Source of the DNA: Methylotuvimicrobium sp018830325
GTDB taxonomy: Bacteria > Pseudomonadota > Gammaproteobacteria > Methylococcales > Methylomonadaceae
Direction: 5' to 3'
Assembly: GCF_044788715.1 (NCBI RefSeq)
Contig: NZ_CP173170.1
Coordinates: 4,154,001 to 4,218,000 of the forward strand
DNA: 64,000 nucleotides
Part shown: piece by piece, positions 18,297 to 26,882 of the stretch
How the letters are laid out: each line of letters opens with the position of its first letter
Position numbering within the stretch: position 1 is the stretch's first letter
The notes under the pieces: model-generated
Database searches by the model: none
The model's input: only the letters and a program-made list of their open reading frames with translations
What the model was told of the DNA's origin: nothing
Translations under genes and position numbers: made by a program

Positions 18297-18641
18297 TCAA
18301 GCCGCTCGCAGCATAAAATCCACATGCACTGCATCGTAAGGAAAAATCACTTTTCCGCTGTTGGCCTTGTCCAGCAGGCCGCAATGCAGCAAGGTGGTAA
18401 TATCGCCGTGTACCGCCTTGACATCCCGGTCGACGCGGCGGGCCACTTCGCGAATGCTCAATTCACCAGCGCCGGTCATGGCTTTTAAGAGTTGCCAGCG
18501 TTTCAAGGTCAGTGTTTTCCAAAGCATCTCTTCGGATTCAAACCCAATGAACTGACTTTGTTTTTGGCCTGTGTCGAACACGGCCATAAACCGCGAGTTA
18601 ATGGATTCTCGATTGGTGATGCCTATCGTAACTTCATTCAT
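18297..18641 (-). CDS. TumA-type antitoxin, winged-helix HTH protein (HVO_A0114-like)
   Basis: The 114-residue product has a MarR-like helix-turn-helix: TLTLKRWQLLKAMTGAGELS then IREVARRVDRDVKAVHGDIT. Small HTH proteins of this kind are the usual partners of TumE (DUF6516) toxins. The start overlaps the tumE stop by 8 bases, with the toxin gene first, which is the common tumE-tumA order. It probably represses its own operon. The pair is flanked by R4 repeats. Confidence 0.8.
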   Translation of the reverse strand: MNEVTIGITNRESINSRFMAVFDTGQKQSQFIGFESEEMLWKTLTLKRWQLLKAMTGAGELSIREVARRVDRDVKAVHGDITTLLHCGLLDKANSGKVIFPYDAVHVDFMLRAA

Positions 18642-18924
18642 GATGAACTCTCCATTGGTCTACGTCTTGCCAAAAGTCCGCTAGTAGTTGTTGGGGTGTG
18701 GTGAACGTGTAGTCATATTCCTCGCCCTCGATATGTTTATGGTCGCCTTTGCCAAATTCGTTGTCGTAACGCAAGACGCACACGCCGCTGACCACGTAAG
18801 CCAGCCTGTATTTAAAAGCATGTGCGCTGCCGGCCAATGGGCTAGGTACGCGCCAAACGACCAACTCTACAAAGCTGTTGTCAGTTTGAATCAAGCGCTC
18901 TTTCAATAACAGTTCGGCTTTCAT
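18634..18924 (-). CDS. TumE-type toxin (DUF6516)
   Basis: From the ATG at 18924 the product is 96 residues. It opens MKAELLLKERLIQTDNSFVE and then has VWRVPSPLAGSAHAFKYRLA, LRYDNEFGKGDH and a C-terminal F.DVDQW.. segment, the layout of DUF6516/TumE proteins. A longer start at 18972 is possible, but the family normally begins MKAEL. I see no ribosome-binding site for either. Toxic activity is not demonstrated by sequence. Confidence 0.8.
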   Translation of the reverse strand: MKAELLLKERLIQTDNSFVELVVWRVPSPLAGSAHAFKYRLAYVVSGVCVLRYDNEFGKGDHKHIEGEEYDYTFTTPQQLLADFWQDVDQWRVHHE

Positions 18925-19000
18925 ATTGGAGAGTTTGGCAATACATTGGATTGTTGTCAAATACTCCAACATTCAACGCGGTAACTTGCAAGGGCACCAA

Positions 19001-19087
19001 GAGGCGTAGCCATATATCGCGCCCGCAATGTTAGCCTTTAACCATTCGGCGCATTACGCTAGCGCTAATACGCCCTACGCGGGCTAA
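19001..19087. repeat. R4 repeat, second copy upstream of tumE
   Basis: Same orientation and core as 18188-18275, so the tumE-tumA pair lies between two direct copies about 810 bases apart. Confidence 0.8.
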
Positions 19088-19159
19088 TCGTTCTTGTAGA
19101 AGTATCGCAACAATGTGCTTCGTTCCTCACCAAACCCTATGGAGTTACATCTTAAGGGC

Positions 19160-21175
19160 TCAATATGACTTTATAGAAATAAAGAATTTATGACTATAAT
19201 AAAAAAAATTGAACGCATATCTTGTTAATTTACCGGATATAGCAGCAGAACCTAAATACCAAGCGTGATTGACATCGACAAAGGCATATTTATTTGGCAT
19301 TAAAGCATAACGTATCAACCTTAATATATGCTTTGTAGTCAATGGACTTGCAAGCTTTCTTGCATTTTCTAAGGAATGGTTTTGATCTATATCAACAAGA
19401 ACCCAATCGATTGCTCTTATACAATCAGGCGAAGGTTTCGTAAAAAAATGTTTTGCATTAACTAATGCATAATCAGTAAGGCTATCAGTTAAATCTTCAT
19501 TTTTTAACAATTGAATATATCTATAAGACGCATTTTCAATTTTTATTCTTAAATACTCAAGTTCTGAATTCGTGCGGTCATTAAAAATAGGTTCTACTTT
19601 TTCACTCTCTTGATGATAGCCTATTACTGAAGGATGATCTGCTATTGTAAAAATATTTTCAATAACACAAGCCACTCCTTGATCAAAGAGCCAATCCTGA
19701 TTTTTTAGGCCGGATAAAGCCGAACGGCTATGTGAAATAAAAGGGAATACTTTACCTATTTCATGAATATCAATATGATCTGCTCTTACACCTAAATAAT
19801 ACCCTTTAACCTCATATTGATGTCCAAATTTCGTTAAAATTTTCCGCAACGACCTTTGACAAGTAAGACGCCATCCCGTATCAACAAGCGCCCAATCGTT
19901 GGTAAACAAAAGATCTTCTTGTACAAAATATTTTTTGGTAGCACCAATAACTTTATTTATATTCTCAAGAATAAGTTTTGAAACCTCTTCGGATTCCAAA
20001 CATAACCAAAAGAAAGGGATTTTTTCAAGTTCTAACTTTTTGTCAAATTCAAAAATATTGTAATAATTTAAATGCTCTTCTATTTGCTCAGGTTGAACAC
20101 TTAAGCAAGCCAATAACTCTCTAATGGTTTGATGTGGAATTAAATGCTCCAACCAATCCAGTTCATTTTTGTTAATATTTTTAAGCGAAGGTAAATGCCA
20201 CGCTTGTCGAGAACCAAATAAGTAATGACAATGTGGAAAGTCATTACTTCGTAAGTTTTTAGCAATTCGATAAAGAATTTGACCATCTCTTGATACAAAA
20301 AAAAGCCGTTTAATTCCCTTTGATTTTGCATCTAGTAAAACCCAACTAACATAAGACGTTAACAATGGCGTGATAATATCACTTGACACTATATCGAACA
20401 GCTTATCTTGTTGACTATCCGAATTCATGGTAAGTCGTAACAGACGACTTGTTCCAACGAGCTTAGAATAAGAATATATGTCTTGCTTTTTTAATACCTT
20501 TAATGCGAGTTTTTCATAACCTGAAAGATGCGCATCTGTAAAATGTTCAGTCTCAATACCAAGGGAATTAGCAATTTTTACATCTGAATGGAAGTTATCA
20601 CCGCAATGAATTAGCTGCCGATAAGAAATGTTTTCTAATCGGCAAACTTCTTTGAATAAGTTTCCACTATGTTTTGTTAAGCCACATTCGCCAGATACAT
20701 AAACTTTATCATCATGGCGCGCAATATTAAAATCAATAAGACATTGTTTTATAAAGAAAGTAGGCAGATACATATCAGAAATAAAAATAACCCGGTAACC
20801 TTGCTGTCGAAGCTGGTCAATCTTATTTTTTATATAACAAATTGGTTTCAATGCTTTGTATTCAAAATCCATTTCCATCTGCATTGCCTCATTAATATCA
20901 AAACTCCAAGGCAAAAGAGATTTCATATACTGATATATATCATGCAATCCTATATCTTCTTTATCCGATCTGTTTATATTTCTAACTTCTCTCTCCGCTC
21001 GCTTTCTTATGCTAACAAAGTATTTAACGGTGCATTCGTCAAAACCGTAAATACTATATTTTTTTAAAAAAACATGGGCTAAATCGAAAAATAAGTCAGT
21101 AGGACATGCGTAGATTCGAGTCAAACAAGTGTCAAACACATCAAATGAATATATTTTATTTTGTTGAATATTCAT
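19160..21175 (-). CDS. Large HAD-superfamily protein of a polysaccharide locus
   Basis: The N-terminal third is a HAD domain: motif I SFDVFDTCLTR near residue 10, motif II VIFISDMYL, a conserved Lys in GLTKHSGNLF, and motif IV IHCGDNFHSDVKIA. The remaining 400 residues have no family I can name, but proteins of this size and plan occur in O-antigen and capsule clusters. The start is ATG at 21175 (GTG 21181 also possible), right after the GT2 stop. The gene is visibly more AT-rich than its neighbours, which suggests transfer together with the GT2 gene. Substrate unknown. Confidence 0.8.
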   Translation of the reverse strand: MNIQQNKIYSFDVFDTCLTRIYACPTDLFFDLAHVFLKKYSIYGFDECTVKYFVSIRKRAEREVRNINRSDKEDIGLHDIYQYMKSLLPWSFDINEAMQMEMDFEYKALKPICYIKNKIDQLRQQGYRVIFISDMYLPTFFIKQCLIDFNIARHDDKVYVSGECGLTKHSGNLFKEVCRLENISYRQLIHCGDNFHSDVKIANSLGIETEHFTDAHLSGYEKLALKVLKKQDIYSYSKLVGTSRLLRLTMNSDSQQDKLFDIVSSDIITPLLTSYVSWVLLDAKSKGIKRLFFVSRDGQILYRIAKNLRSNDFPHCHYLFGSRQAWHLPSLKNINKNELDWLEHLIPHQTIRELLACLSVQPEQIEEHLNYYNIFEFDKKLELEKIPFFWLCLESEEVSKLILENINKVIGATKKYFVQEDLLFTNDWALVDTGWRLTCQRSLRKILTKFGHQYEVKGYYLGVRADHIDIHEIGKVFPFISHSRSALSGLKNQDWLFDQGVACVIENIFTIADHPSVIGYHQESEKVEPIFNDRTNSELEYLRIKIENASYRYIQLLKNEDLTDSLTDYALVNAKHFFTKPSPDCIRAIDWVLVDIDQNHSLENARKLASPLTTKHILRLIRYALMPNKYAFVDVNHAWYLGSAAISGKLTRYAFNFFYYSHKFFISIKSY

Positions 21176-21181
21176 TATCAC

Positions 21182-22147
21182 TCATCGAATTGGAAAGTTT
21201 TTATTAATCAAAATCCTCCACCATTTAAATATATATTTAAAAAAGGCATGATTTTTGATTCTGCTAAATTTACTTAAATCGCTCTGGATACTTATAATAC
21301 CATCTATAATTTCAGTTTTTCCTATGTGCTCAGGCTGAAAAAAAATATTCTCAGAAACCCAAATTGAAAACTCTTTGATAAACTTATCCGCTTGATCAAT
21401 TCCTGAAGTTTTGCTTTGCTCATGACATCTAGCTGAGGACAAAAAAACATTAGTCATTTTTGGTTTTGAAATATTAAAAAACTTAAACCATAGGTCAACA
21501 TCCATGCAATAATGAAGATTATTATTTATTCTATTAAAATTACTAAAAATATGTCTGTTCCAAAATGTTGATGGTTGATAAAAATAATTAGAACTCCATT
21601 TTAGAAAAGTAGTTATTGTAATCGGCTCTAATGGAACATTCTTATTTAGAATATATCCTTTCTTATTGATAACAAATGCCGCCCCTATCAGCCAACATGG
21701 CTGTTTGCAATCTATTAAATGAGCAACATTCTTTAGCGCATCTTTCAATAAAATATCATCAGAGCATAACCAGTTGTATATGTCGCCAGAACACTTTTCA
21801 AATCCTTTATTTATTGCATGGCTTTGACCTTTATCGCTCTCGCTTACCCAATAGGTCAGCCATGGTTCGTATTTTCTGATGATTTCAATTGATTCATCCG
21901 TACTGCCACCGTCGATGATGACATATTCCAGATTTGGATAGTTTTGTAACAATACCGAGCGTATCGTTTCTTCGATAAATTGCCCTTGATTAAACGAAGG
22001 TGTGACAATGCTGATTTTGGGCCAGGACTCTCCATTCGGCATTGTCGCGGGTAAAAGCGGATGTTCTTCAGTCCATGGCCAACCTTTTTTACCCTTAGGG
22101 GCCGACGGAAGTTGACTCAACAGGGTACCGGATGATGTTTTGCTCAA
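21182..22147 (-). CDS. GT2 family glycosyltransferase
   Basis: The 321-residue product is a GT-A fold inverting glycosyltransferase. It has KISIVTPSFNQGQFIEETIR, EYVIIDGGSTDESIEIIRKY and the DXD-like WLCSDDILL. The first 45 residues form a lead with a Trp/Pro-rich patch (KKGWPWTEEHPLLPA) seen in this GT2 subgroup. It is directly upstream of the HAD gene, AT-rich in the 3' half, and probably cotranscribed with it. Confidence 0.92.
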   Translation of the reverse strand: MSKTSSGTLLSQLPSAPKGKKGWPWTEEHPLLPATMPNGESWPKISIVTPSFNQGQFIEETIRSVLLQNYPNLEYVIIDGGSTDESIEIIRKYEPWLTYWVSESDKGQSHAINKGFEKCSGDIYNWLCSDDILLKDALKNVAHLIDCKQPCWLIGAAFVINKKGYILNKNVPLEPITITTFLKWSSNYFYQPSTFWNRHIFSNFNRINNNLHYCMDVDLWFKFFNISKPKMTNVFLSSARCHEQSKTSGIDQADKFIKEFSIWVSENIFFQPEHIGKTEIIDGIISIQSDLSKFSRIKNHAFFKYIFKWWRILINKNFPIR

Positions 22148-22519
22148 AGCTTATTAACCTTTATTTAAACTTTACCGTCCATAGACAGATATATTTTTGG
22201 TGCTTCCGAAATTTCCCGTGGCAGAAGCTACGCCACTACTTCGACATGACAAACACAATGAATAATAACAACTTTATCAACAATTTAAATCCATTCTAAT
22301 GTTGCGAATAATTATCATTATCTATTACTACTAAAAGTCTTTTATAAAATCATATTTTGGAATCACGGGCATAAGAATCATTTACGCGTATTTCTAATCA
22401 ACGCACATTAGGATTGAAATCCAGTTTTTCTATACGGCTGGCTACATAGATAAACTAGCAACATCAGGTAAAGCATATGACGGAGTATAAAAACCAAAAT
22501 GCAGAATACATAGTTCGGT
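22148..22519. other. AT-rich intergenic region, nothing recognised
   Basis: A 372-base spacer separates two glycosyltransferase genes. It is AT-rich with no frame resembling a protein family and none of the repeats found elsewhere. It may contain a promoter for the GT2-HAD pair. Confidence 0.5.
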
Positions 22520-23773
22520 TCATCGAGATTTACTAAGACTTAACACTTGTTCGTAGACTGCTAGATATGCCTTAGCAACCACTGGATAAGAAAATTTAGC
22601 AACCGCATCGGCACAGGCCTGCTTTGACAGTGCATCTTTCCGATGCTCATCCGCCAATACCCACTGAATGCCATCAGCCAAGTCCTCGGTATCAAAAGCC
22701 TTAGCCAACCAGCCGTTTTGTTTATGCGTGACGATATCGGGCAAGCCGCAGGTGTCGAAAGCAATTACGGGCGTACTGCAAGCCAGCGACTCTACCGCCG
22801 TTGTTGGTAAATTATCTTGCCTTGAAGGCACAACCATCGCATCGGCTGCACTATAAACCACTCTAAGACTGAGATCGTCATGCAAATGCCCTAGATAATG
22901 CATCGGAAACCCAATGTCAGGCAAATTTTCAGGACGCCTCTCGCCAAAAATCAGTACTTGCAAACCCGGTATCTGCCCTTGTAAATGCTTTAAAGCTCTG
23001 AATAAGAGATCGGCGCCCTTACGCGGATCGCGCCCCCCACCCATCGCACCAAACATGATGATAGGCTCCTCTTCGGACAATCCCAAAAGCCTTCTGGCAA
23101 GCGCCCGCTCAATCGGTTGCCAAACGGCTGTATCCAAAGCATTTGGTATAACGGTAACAGGCCAGTTATGCATCAATACGCTTTGTTTCACGCACTCAGC
23201 CAGCCAACGGCTCGGCGTAACTATGTGCATAGGCCGCTTCCAAGATTTTAGTTTACGGTTCCAAACCCAACGATTGAGATCGAAGCCGGATTCGTGAAGC
23301 GGTCTGTTTTTTACAGAATAACCATCCCGATAGCGCTGATCATCGGTGTAATGCTCGGCACCGCTAAATGACCACATGTCGTGAAGCGTCCAGACGATGG
23401 GCTTCTTGATTCGACCAATGTCAGCAATTGAGAGCATTTCATTTTGAACCCAATGTAGATGCACGATGTCCGCATCGCTGGCATTGATCCGATCGACCCA
23501 GCGCGACGGCAATATTTGGGGTGAATGAATGATGGGATTGCCGGTTTTCAGGACTCGCGTCAGTTGCGCGCCCAATTGAGCGCGAACGACAGCCATCACT
23601 TTTTCCAGCTTACTGACTGGTCCATCCACCGTCCAGTCACCGGCCGATGCTTTATTCACCCACATCCGTGAGTCAATACCTGCATCCCTTAAGCAGTGAT
23701 GAGTACGGTACGCTGCGCGGGCTGCACCGCCTTGGATGTCTGAGTGGTTTAGTTGGAAAACTTTCAAGATCAA
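22520..23773 (-). CDS. GT4 family glycosyltransferase (WcaC-like)
   Basis: The 417-residue product opens VFQLNHSDIQGGAARAAYRT, the pattern of GT4 enzymes such as WcaC that add a sugar to a lipid-linked oligosaccharide. ADIVHLHWVQNEM, VWTLHDMWSFSGAEHYT and the C-terminal DAMVVPSRQDNLPTTAVESL nucleotide-sugar site are clear. GGGRDPRKGADLL is the donor phosphate loop. It is followed 10 bases upstream by a methyltransferase gene and belongs to the minus-strand polysaccharide block. Confidence 0.93.
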   Translation of the reverse strand: MILKVFQLNHSDIQGGAARAAYRTHHCLRDAGIDSRMWVNKASAGDWTVDGPVSKLEKVMAVVRAQLGAQLTRVLKTGNPIIHSPQILPSRWVDRINASDADIVHLHWVQNEMLSIADIGRIKKPIVWTLHDMWSFSGAEHYTDDQRYRDGYSVKNRPLHESGFDLNRWVWNRKLKSWKRPMHIVTPSRWLAECVKQSVLMHNWPVTVIPNALDTAVWQPIERALARRLLGLSEEEPIIMFGAMGGGRDPRKGADLLFRALKHLQGQIPGLQVLIFGERRPENLPDIGFPMHYLGHLHDDLSLRVVYSAADAMVVPSRQDNLPTTAVESLACSTPVIAFDTCGLPDIVTHKQNGWLAKAFDTEDLADGIQWVLADEHRKDALSKQACADAVAKFSYPVVAKAYLAVYEQVLSLSKSR

Positions 23774-23783
23774 AAGACCATTT

Positions 23784-24632
23784 TTAAAAAAACGAGAGTA
23801 GGATCTTCGTCAACGGACGAGCTACTTGCCCAGGTAGATGCCGAGTTATGTGCCAGAGAGTACGTGAACGCTTTTCCACGGCACGGGCTGCATCGAGATT
23901 CAACTGACCTGTACGAACAAATACTCGCCCATAGGCCACTGAATCTCTGGGTTCCAACCCCATGACCCGAAGGGCAAAATCCCATGAATAGCGAAAATGG
24001 AATGTCTGGGGCAGATGACAGAGAATCACTGCTGCAAAGCAGTTCGCAATCAAATATTGTCCTCCCATACGCAGGTGCTTTGCCGTGTCGGCAACCATTT
24101 GCAAAGGGTCTGGTACATGTTCAAAGACATCGGTTGCGATCATCACGTCAAATTCTCCACTCAATGCTGGCCGGTAACGAACATTTTCTGTTTTCTCTGC
24201 ACGAGCAATCGCAATCGGATGTGGATGAGGCTCGATTACTTCCACTTCGGCTGTGGGCAATGCCTGTCCAATCATACGCGCCAGCCCGCCGAAACCACCT
24301 CCAAATTCAGCCACAAGCCGTGGTGATTGTCTAATAACCCAATCGACAAATCTTTGTCGGTGATAGAGACTCTGTGCATGCTGCTCGATGAACAAGCCAT
24401 TCAATACCCAAACGGGATGGGAGTAATAAGCAGCTATCCGCCCATTTGTTACGAAAGGATCACAGATCAGCTCGGCCCATGACTCGTCCATTAAATTCCA
24501 AACCTGTTCTAAATCTGGATAGCCGCCGAAGCGCTCAAATACCGTTGCGAGCCATCGTTGGTCATCTTCCTTAATTAGCTTACACTCATCTGTGGCGATC
24601 CAGTGGGTTAGGTCAACCATCTGACTTTCCAA
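23784..24632 (-). CDS. Class I SAM-dependent methyltransferase (sugar O-methyltransferase type)
   Basis: The 282-residue product has the SAM motif I LVAEFGGGFGGLARMIG, motif II EVEVIEPHPH, and DVMIATDVFEHVPDP followed by LRMGGQYLIANCF. Within a glycan locus this suggests O-methylation of a sugar. The N-terminal 90 residues are specific to this subfamily and not recognised. It lies 10 bases before the WcaC-like gene. Confidence 0.85.
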   Translation of the reverse strand: MESQMVDLTHWIATDECKLIKEDDQRWLATVFERFGGYPDLEQVWNLMDESWAELICDPFVTNGRIAAYYSHPVWVLNGLFIEQHAQSLYHRQRFVDWVIRQSPRLVAEFGGGFGGLARMIGQALPTAEVEVIEPHPHPIAIARAEKTENVRYRPALSGEFDVMIATDVFEHVPDPLQMVADTAKHLRMGGQYLIANCFAAVILCHLPQTFHFRYSWDFALRVMGLEPRDSVAYGRVFVRTGQLNLDAARAVEKRSRTLWHITRHLPGQVARPLTKILLSFF

Positions 24633-24713
24633 GAATAGTTAATGATAGTGCCATAATTGCCGACACGGAATTTCATGAAACTCAGCCATCGCCGAAGTTG
24701 ATATTTTTTAACG

Positions 24714-25736
24714 TCATTCACATACCCCACGCTTTAACTTGCGATACGCGAAACTCGCTAATCGGCGCGGAAGTTTCAAGAGCGACCATGGCAAGCGAAT
24801 ATTCCGGCCACCAAAGGCATTATCGAAAACATAACGATCTGCTTCAATGTTTTGTAACACATCATTTGGGTGGATCAAATCGCCCAACTCGGCCGTTGAC
24901 ATGTTCGCTAACGGGCTGTCTACCGATGAGGTATGCGTGGATTCCGCACCAAAACCGATGTTGCTAACCAGGTTCACATTCGGTGTGGCTGTCAAACCAC
25001 CGCGATACCAAACACTCGCTGTCCAAGGATAAGCCCATGAATCAATCTGACCGGCACGTACTCGCTCAAAAATTGCGCGCCAATAACGTTGCTCCACTGG
25101 ATCTGGCATTTTATGCTGCCAATCCTCAGACCTTTTCCAATCAATCCAGAAGGGGAGTTCTCCCTGGTAGTGCTGCCAAGCGCGCCGCCATGTAGCCCAA
25201 CCCCAGCAGTGGTTATATTTGGAGAAATAATAAGATGCTTCGCCCCGCTTGCGCCCGTTCTGGAAATTGTTGCCGGTAATCACCCAGACACGTTCGTCGT
25301 CGGTATAGCGATTGAGCAAATTGTCGCAGAAGTTAAAAAAGTCAGAGTGTGGCAAACAATCATCTTCAAGAATGATCCCCTGGTCCTCATGTTCGAAAAA
25401 CCAGGTAATCGCACTACTCACTGCAGATTTGCAGCCCAGATTGTCATCCCGAAACAGGGTCATAACCTCGCATGGCCAATCGACAGCGGTGGCGATTTCG
25501 CGCACCTTTGCAACTTTTTCTGCTTCACCTTTTCGCTTTTCTCTGGCTCCATCCGCTGCAATATATAACCGAGGTGGCTTTGCTTTGCGAATGGCTTCGA
25601 ATACCTGGCGCGTGGTGTCCGGTCGATTGAAAACGAGAAACAGTACAGCAGTGTTGAGGATAGCGGGTGAAACCGTTTCCTGTTCCTTTGAAGTTTCAAC
25701 CGCGCTCTGCTCACTTTTTGTTTTAAACCATCTCAT
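24714..25736 (-). CDS. HlpA-like GT2 glycosyltransferase
   Basis: The product is 340 residues from ATG 25736, which overlaps the stop of the preceding frame as ATGA. A GT-A domain is indicated by AVLFLVFNRPDTTRQVFEAI, the acidic donor loop GIILEDDCLPHSDFF, and WGWATWRRAWQHYQ, a signature of HlpA-like or sugar-nucleotide GT2 proteins. It is part of the polysaccharide block. Acceptor unknown. Confidence 0.88.
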   Translation of the reverse strand: MRWFKTKSEQSAVETSKEQETVSPAILNTAVLFLVFNRPDTTRQVFEAIRKAKPPRLYIAADGAREKRKGEAEKVAKVREIATAVDWPCEVMTLFRDDNLGCKSAVSSAITWFFEHEDQGIILEDDCLPHSDFFNFCDNLLNRYTDDERVWVITGNNFQNGRKRGEASYYFSKYNHCWGWATWRRAWQHYQGELPFWIDWKRSEDWQHKMPDPVEQRYWRAIFERVRAGQIDSWAYPWTASVWYRGGLTATPNVNLVSNIGFGAESTHTSSVDSPLANMSTAELGDLIHPNDVLQNIEADRYVFDNAFGGRNIRLPWSLLKLPRRLASFAYRKLKRGVCE

Positions 25737-26077
25737 TGGTGATCCCACCGTCCCCAATAGTTTTCCTGTTGCGGATGCACCTCCGGGTCGCCATACACTT
25801 CACGGGGCAATGCCTGAAAAATACGTGCATTGGTACGCTTGGCCAAGCCAAGCATATTGATGGCGCCATGAACACGGGTCTTGATCTTCCGAATAGGATC
25901 ATGCTGATAGTGAATTGGACTGGCGGGGCATGCGAGGTTGTAAATCTGATCCACCTCGACATATAACGGGAATGTCACATCGTGACCATAGGCGAGTAAG
26001 CGTTCACAAAGATGGCTACCAAGAAAGCCAGCACCGCCGGTGACAAGAGTGCGAGAGCAGGGGTTGTAGTTTTTCAT
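25733..26077 (-). pseudogene. UDP-glucuronate decarboxylase (UDP-xylose synthase), internally deleted and truncated
   Basis: The N-terminus TLVTGGAGFLGSHLCERLLA is the NAD-binding Rossmann motif of UDP-glucuronate decarboxylases. The family then has about 35 residues between two HDV-containing motifs. Here the first (GHDV) runs straight into the second (DVTFPLYVEVDQIYNLACPA), so one HDV and everything between is gone. Further on the conserved S-T-S of QASTSEVYGD reads LPR, and the protein ends RWDHQ after 114 residues instead of about 310. It cannot be active. It lies just after the FkbM gene. Confidence 0.88.
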
Positions 26078-26812
26078 TTATATCAACGATACCCTATTAT
26101 TCTTGAAAAACACTGTATTCATACATTTTGCATATAGAGAGTAATCCTGCGCTTGCATATAGTTAGCAATAGGGCTTTCAATGATTTCATGCAAACTGCT
26201 TCCTAACACTTCTACCAAAACAATCTTTGGTCTGTATTTACCCCAGTTATTTGACTTCAACACACCCAAATCAAGGCCTTCTACATCAATAGTCAAAAAA
26301 TCAATAATCTGCCCGTCGGATAGATATTCATCTAGCAAACATGTCAGCGTTTTAACAGTTACTTGTTTTGTTTTGATTATCCGATAAGGATTTGATTGAA
26401 AGTTTCTTTGCTCCGACAATTGTTTTGAAAAGCCATTTAGCGCAGGCTCGTTGAATATGTAGTAATCAAGTGTACCCATGGCTTCTGCAATACCTGTTTC
26501 AACATTAATATCGCGTGGACGTTCACGATGGAACGCATCCATACTACCGGGCATTGCATCAACATTAATACCGAACCATCCTCGTCGGTAAAACAAGTAG
26601 GTATTCGAAAATCGGTTCGGATGGTGAGCGCCAATATCGACATAGAACCCTGATTTTTGCTGCTCAAAAATTCGCTGAAGTATTTGATCCTCCCCTTCCT
26701 GTGACCAAGTTCTTTGTTGCCACGGATCCCATTGAATAAAAAAATAGATGCGACGTATCAAGAGCATTAACGAATTAGGCAACAATGATTTTAATCGTTC
26801 TATATTGGACAT
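26078..26812 (-). CDS. FkbM family methyltransferase
   Basis: The 244-residue product has the FkbM SAM-binding motif GFYVDIGAHHPNRFSNTYLF, then GWFGINVDAMPGSM and the later DFLTIDVEGLDLGVL. The motif VKTLTCLLDEYL before it is typical of the family. FkbM proteins O-methylate sugars or other hydroxyls. Context suggests methylation of the surface glycan. Confidence 0.92.
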   Translation of the reverse strand: MSNIERLKSLLPNSLMLLIRRIYFFIQWDPWQQRTWSQEGEDQILQRIFEQQKSGFYVDIGAHHPNRFSNTYLFYRRGWFGINVDAMPGSMDAFHRERPRDINVETGIAEAMGTLDYYIFNEPALNGFSKQLSEQRNFQSNPYRIIKTKQVTVKTLTCLLDEYLSDGQIIDFLTIDVEGLDLGVLKSNNWGKYRPKIVLVEVLGSSLHEIIESPIANYMQAQDYSLYAKCMNTVFFKNNRVSLI

Positions 26813-26882
26813 TTTTTAGCATTATATTTACTGATTAATAATCAGAGTATTTTGTGATAGTCGTCAACGACCTAAACAATCT

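Noticed and set aside
18142..18384. 80-codon minus-strand frame upstream of the HepT-like gene
   Set aside because: It is the translation of the R4 repeat and the end of tumA in another frame.
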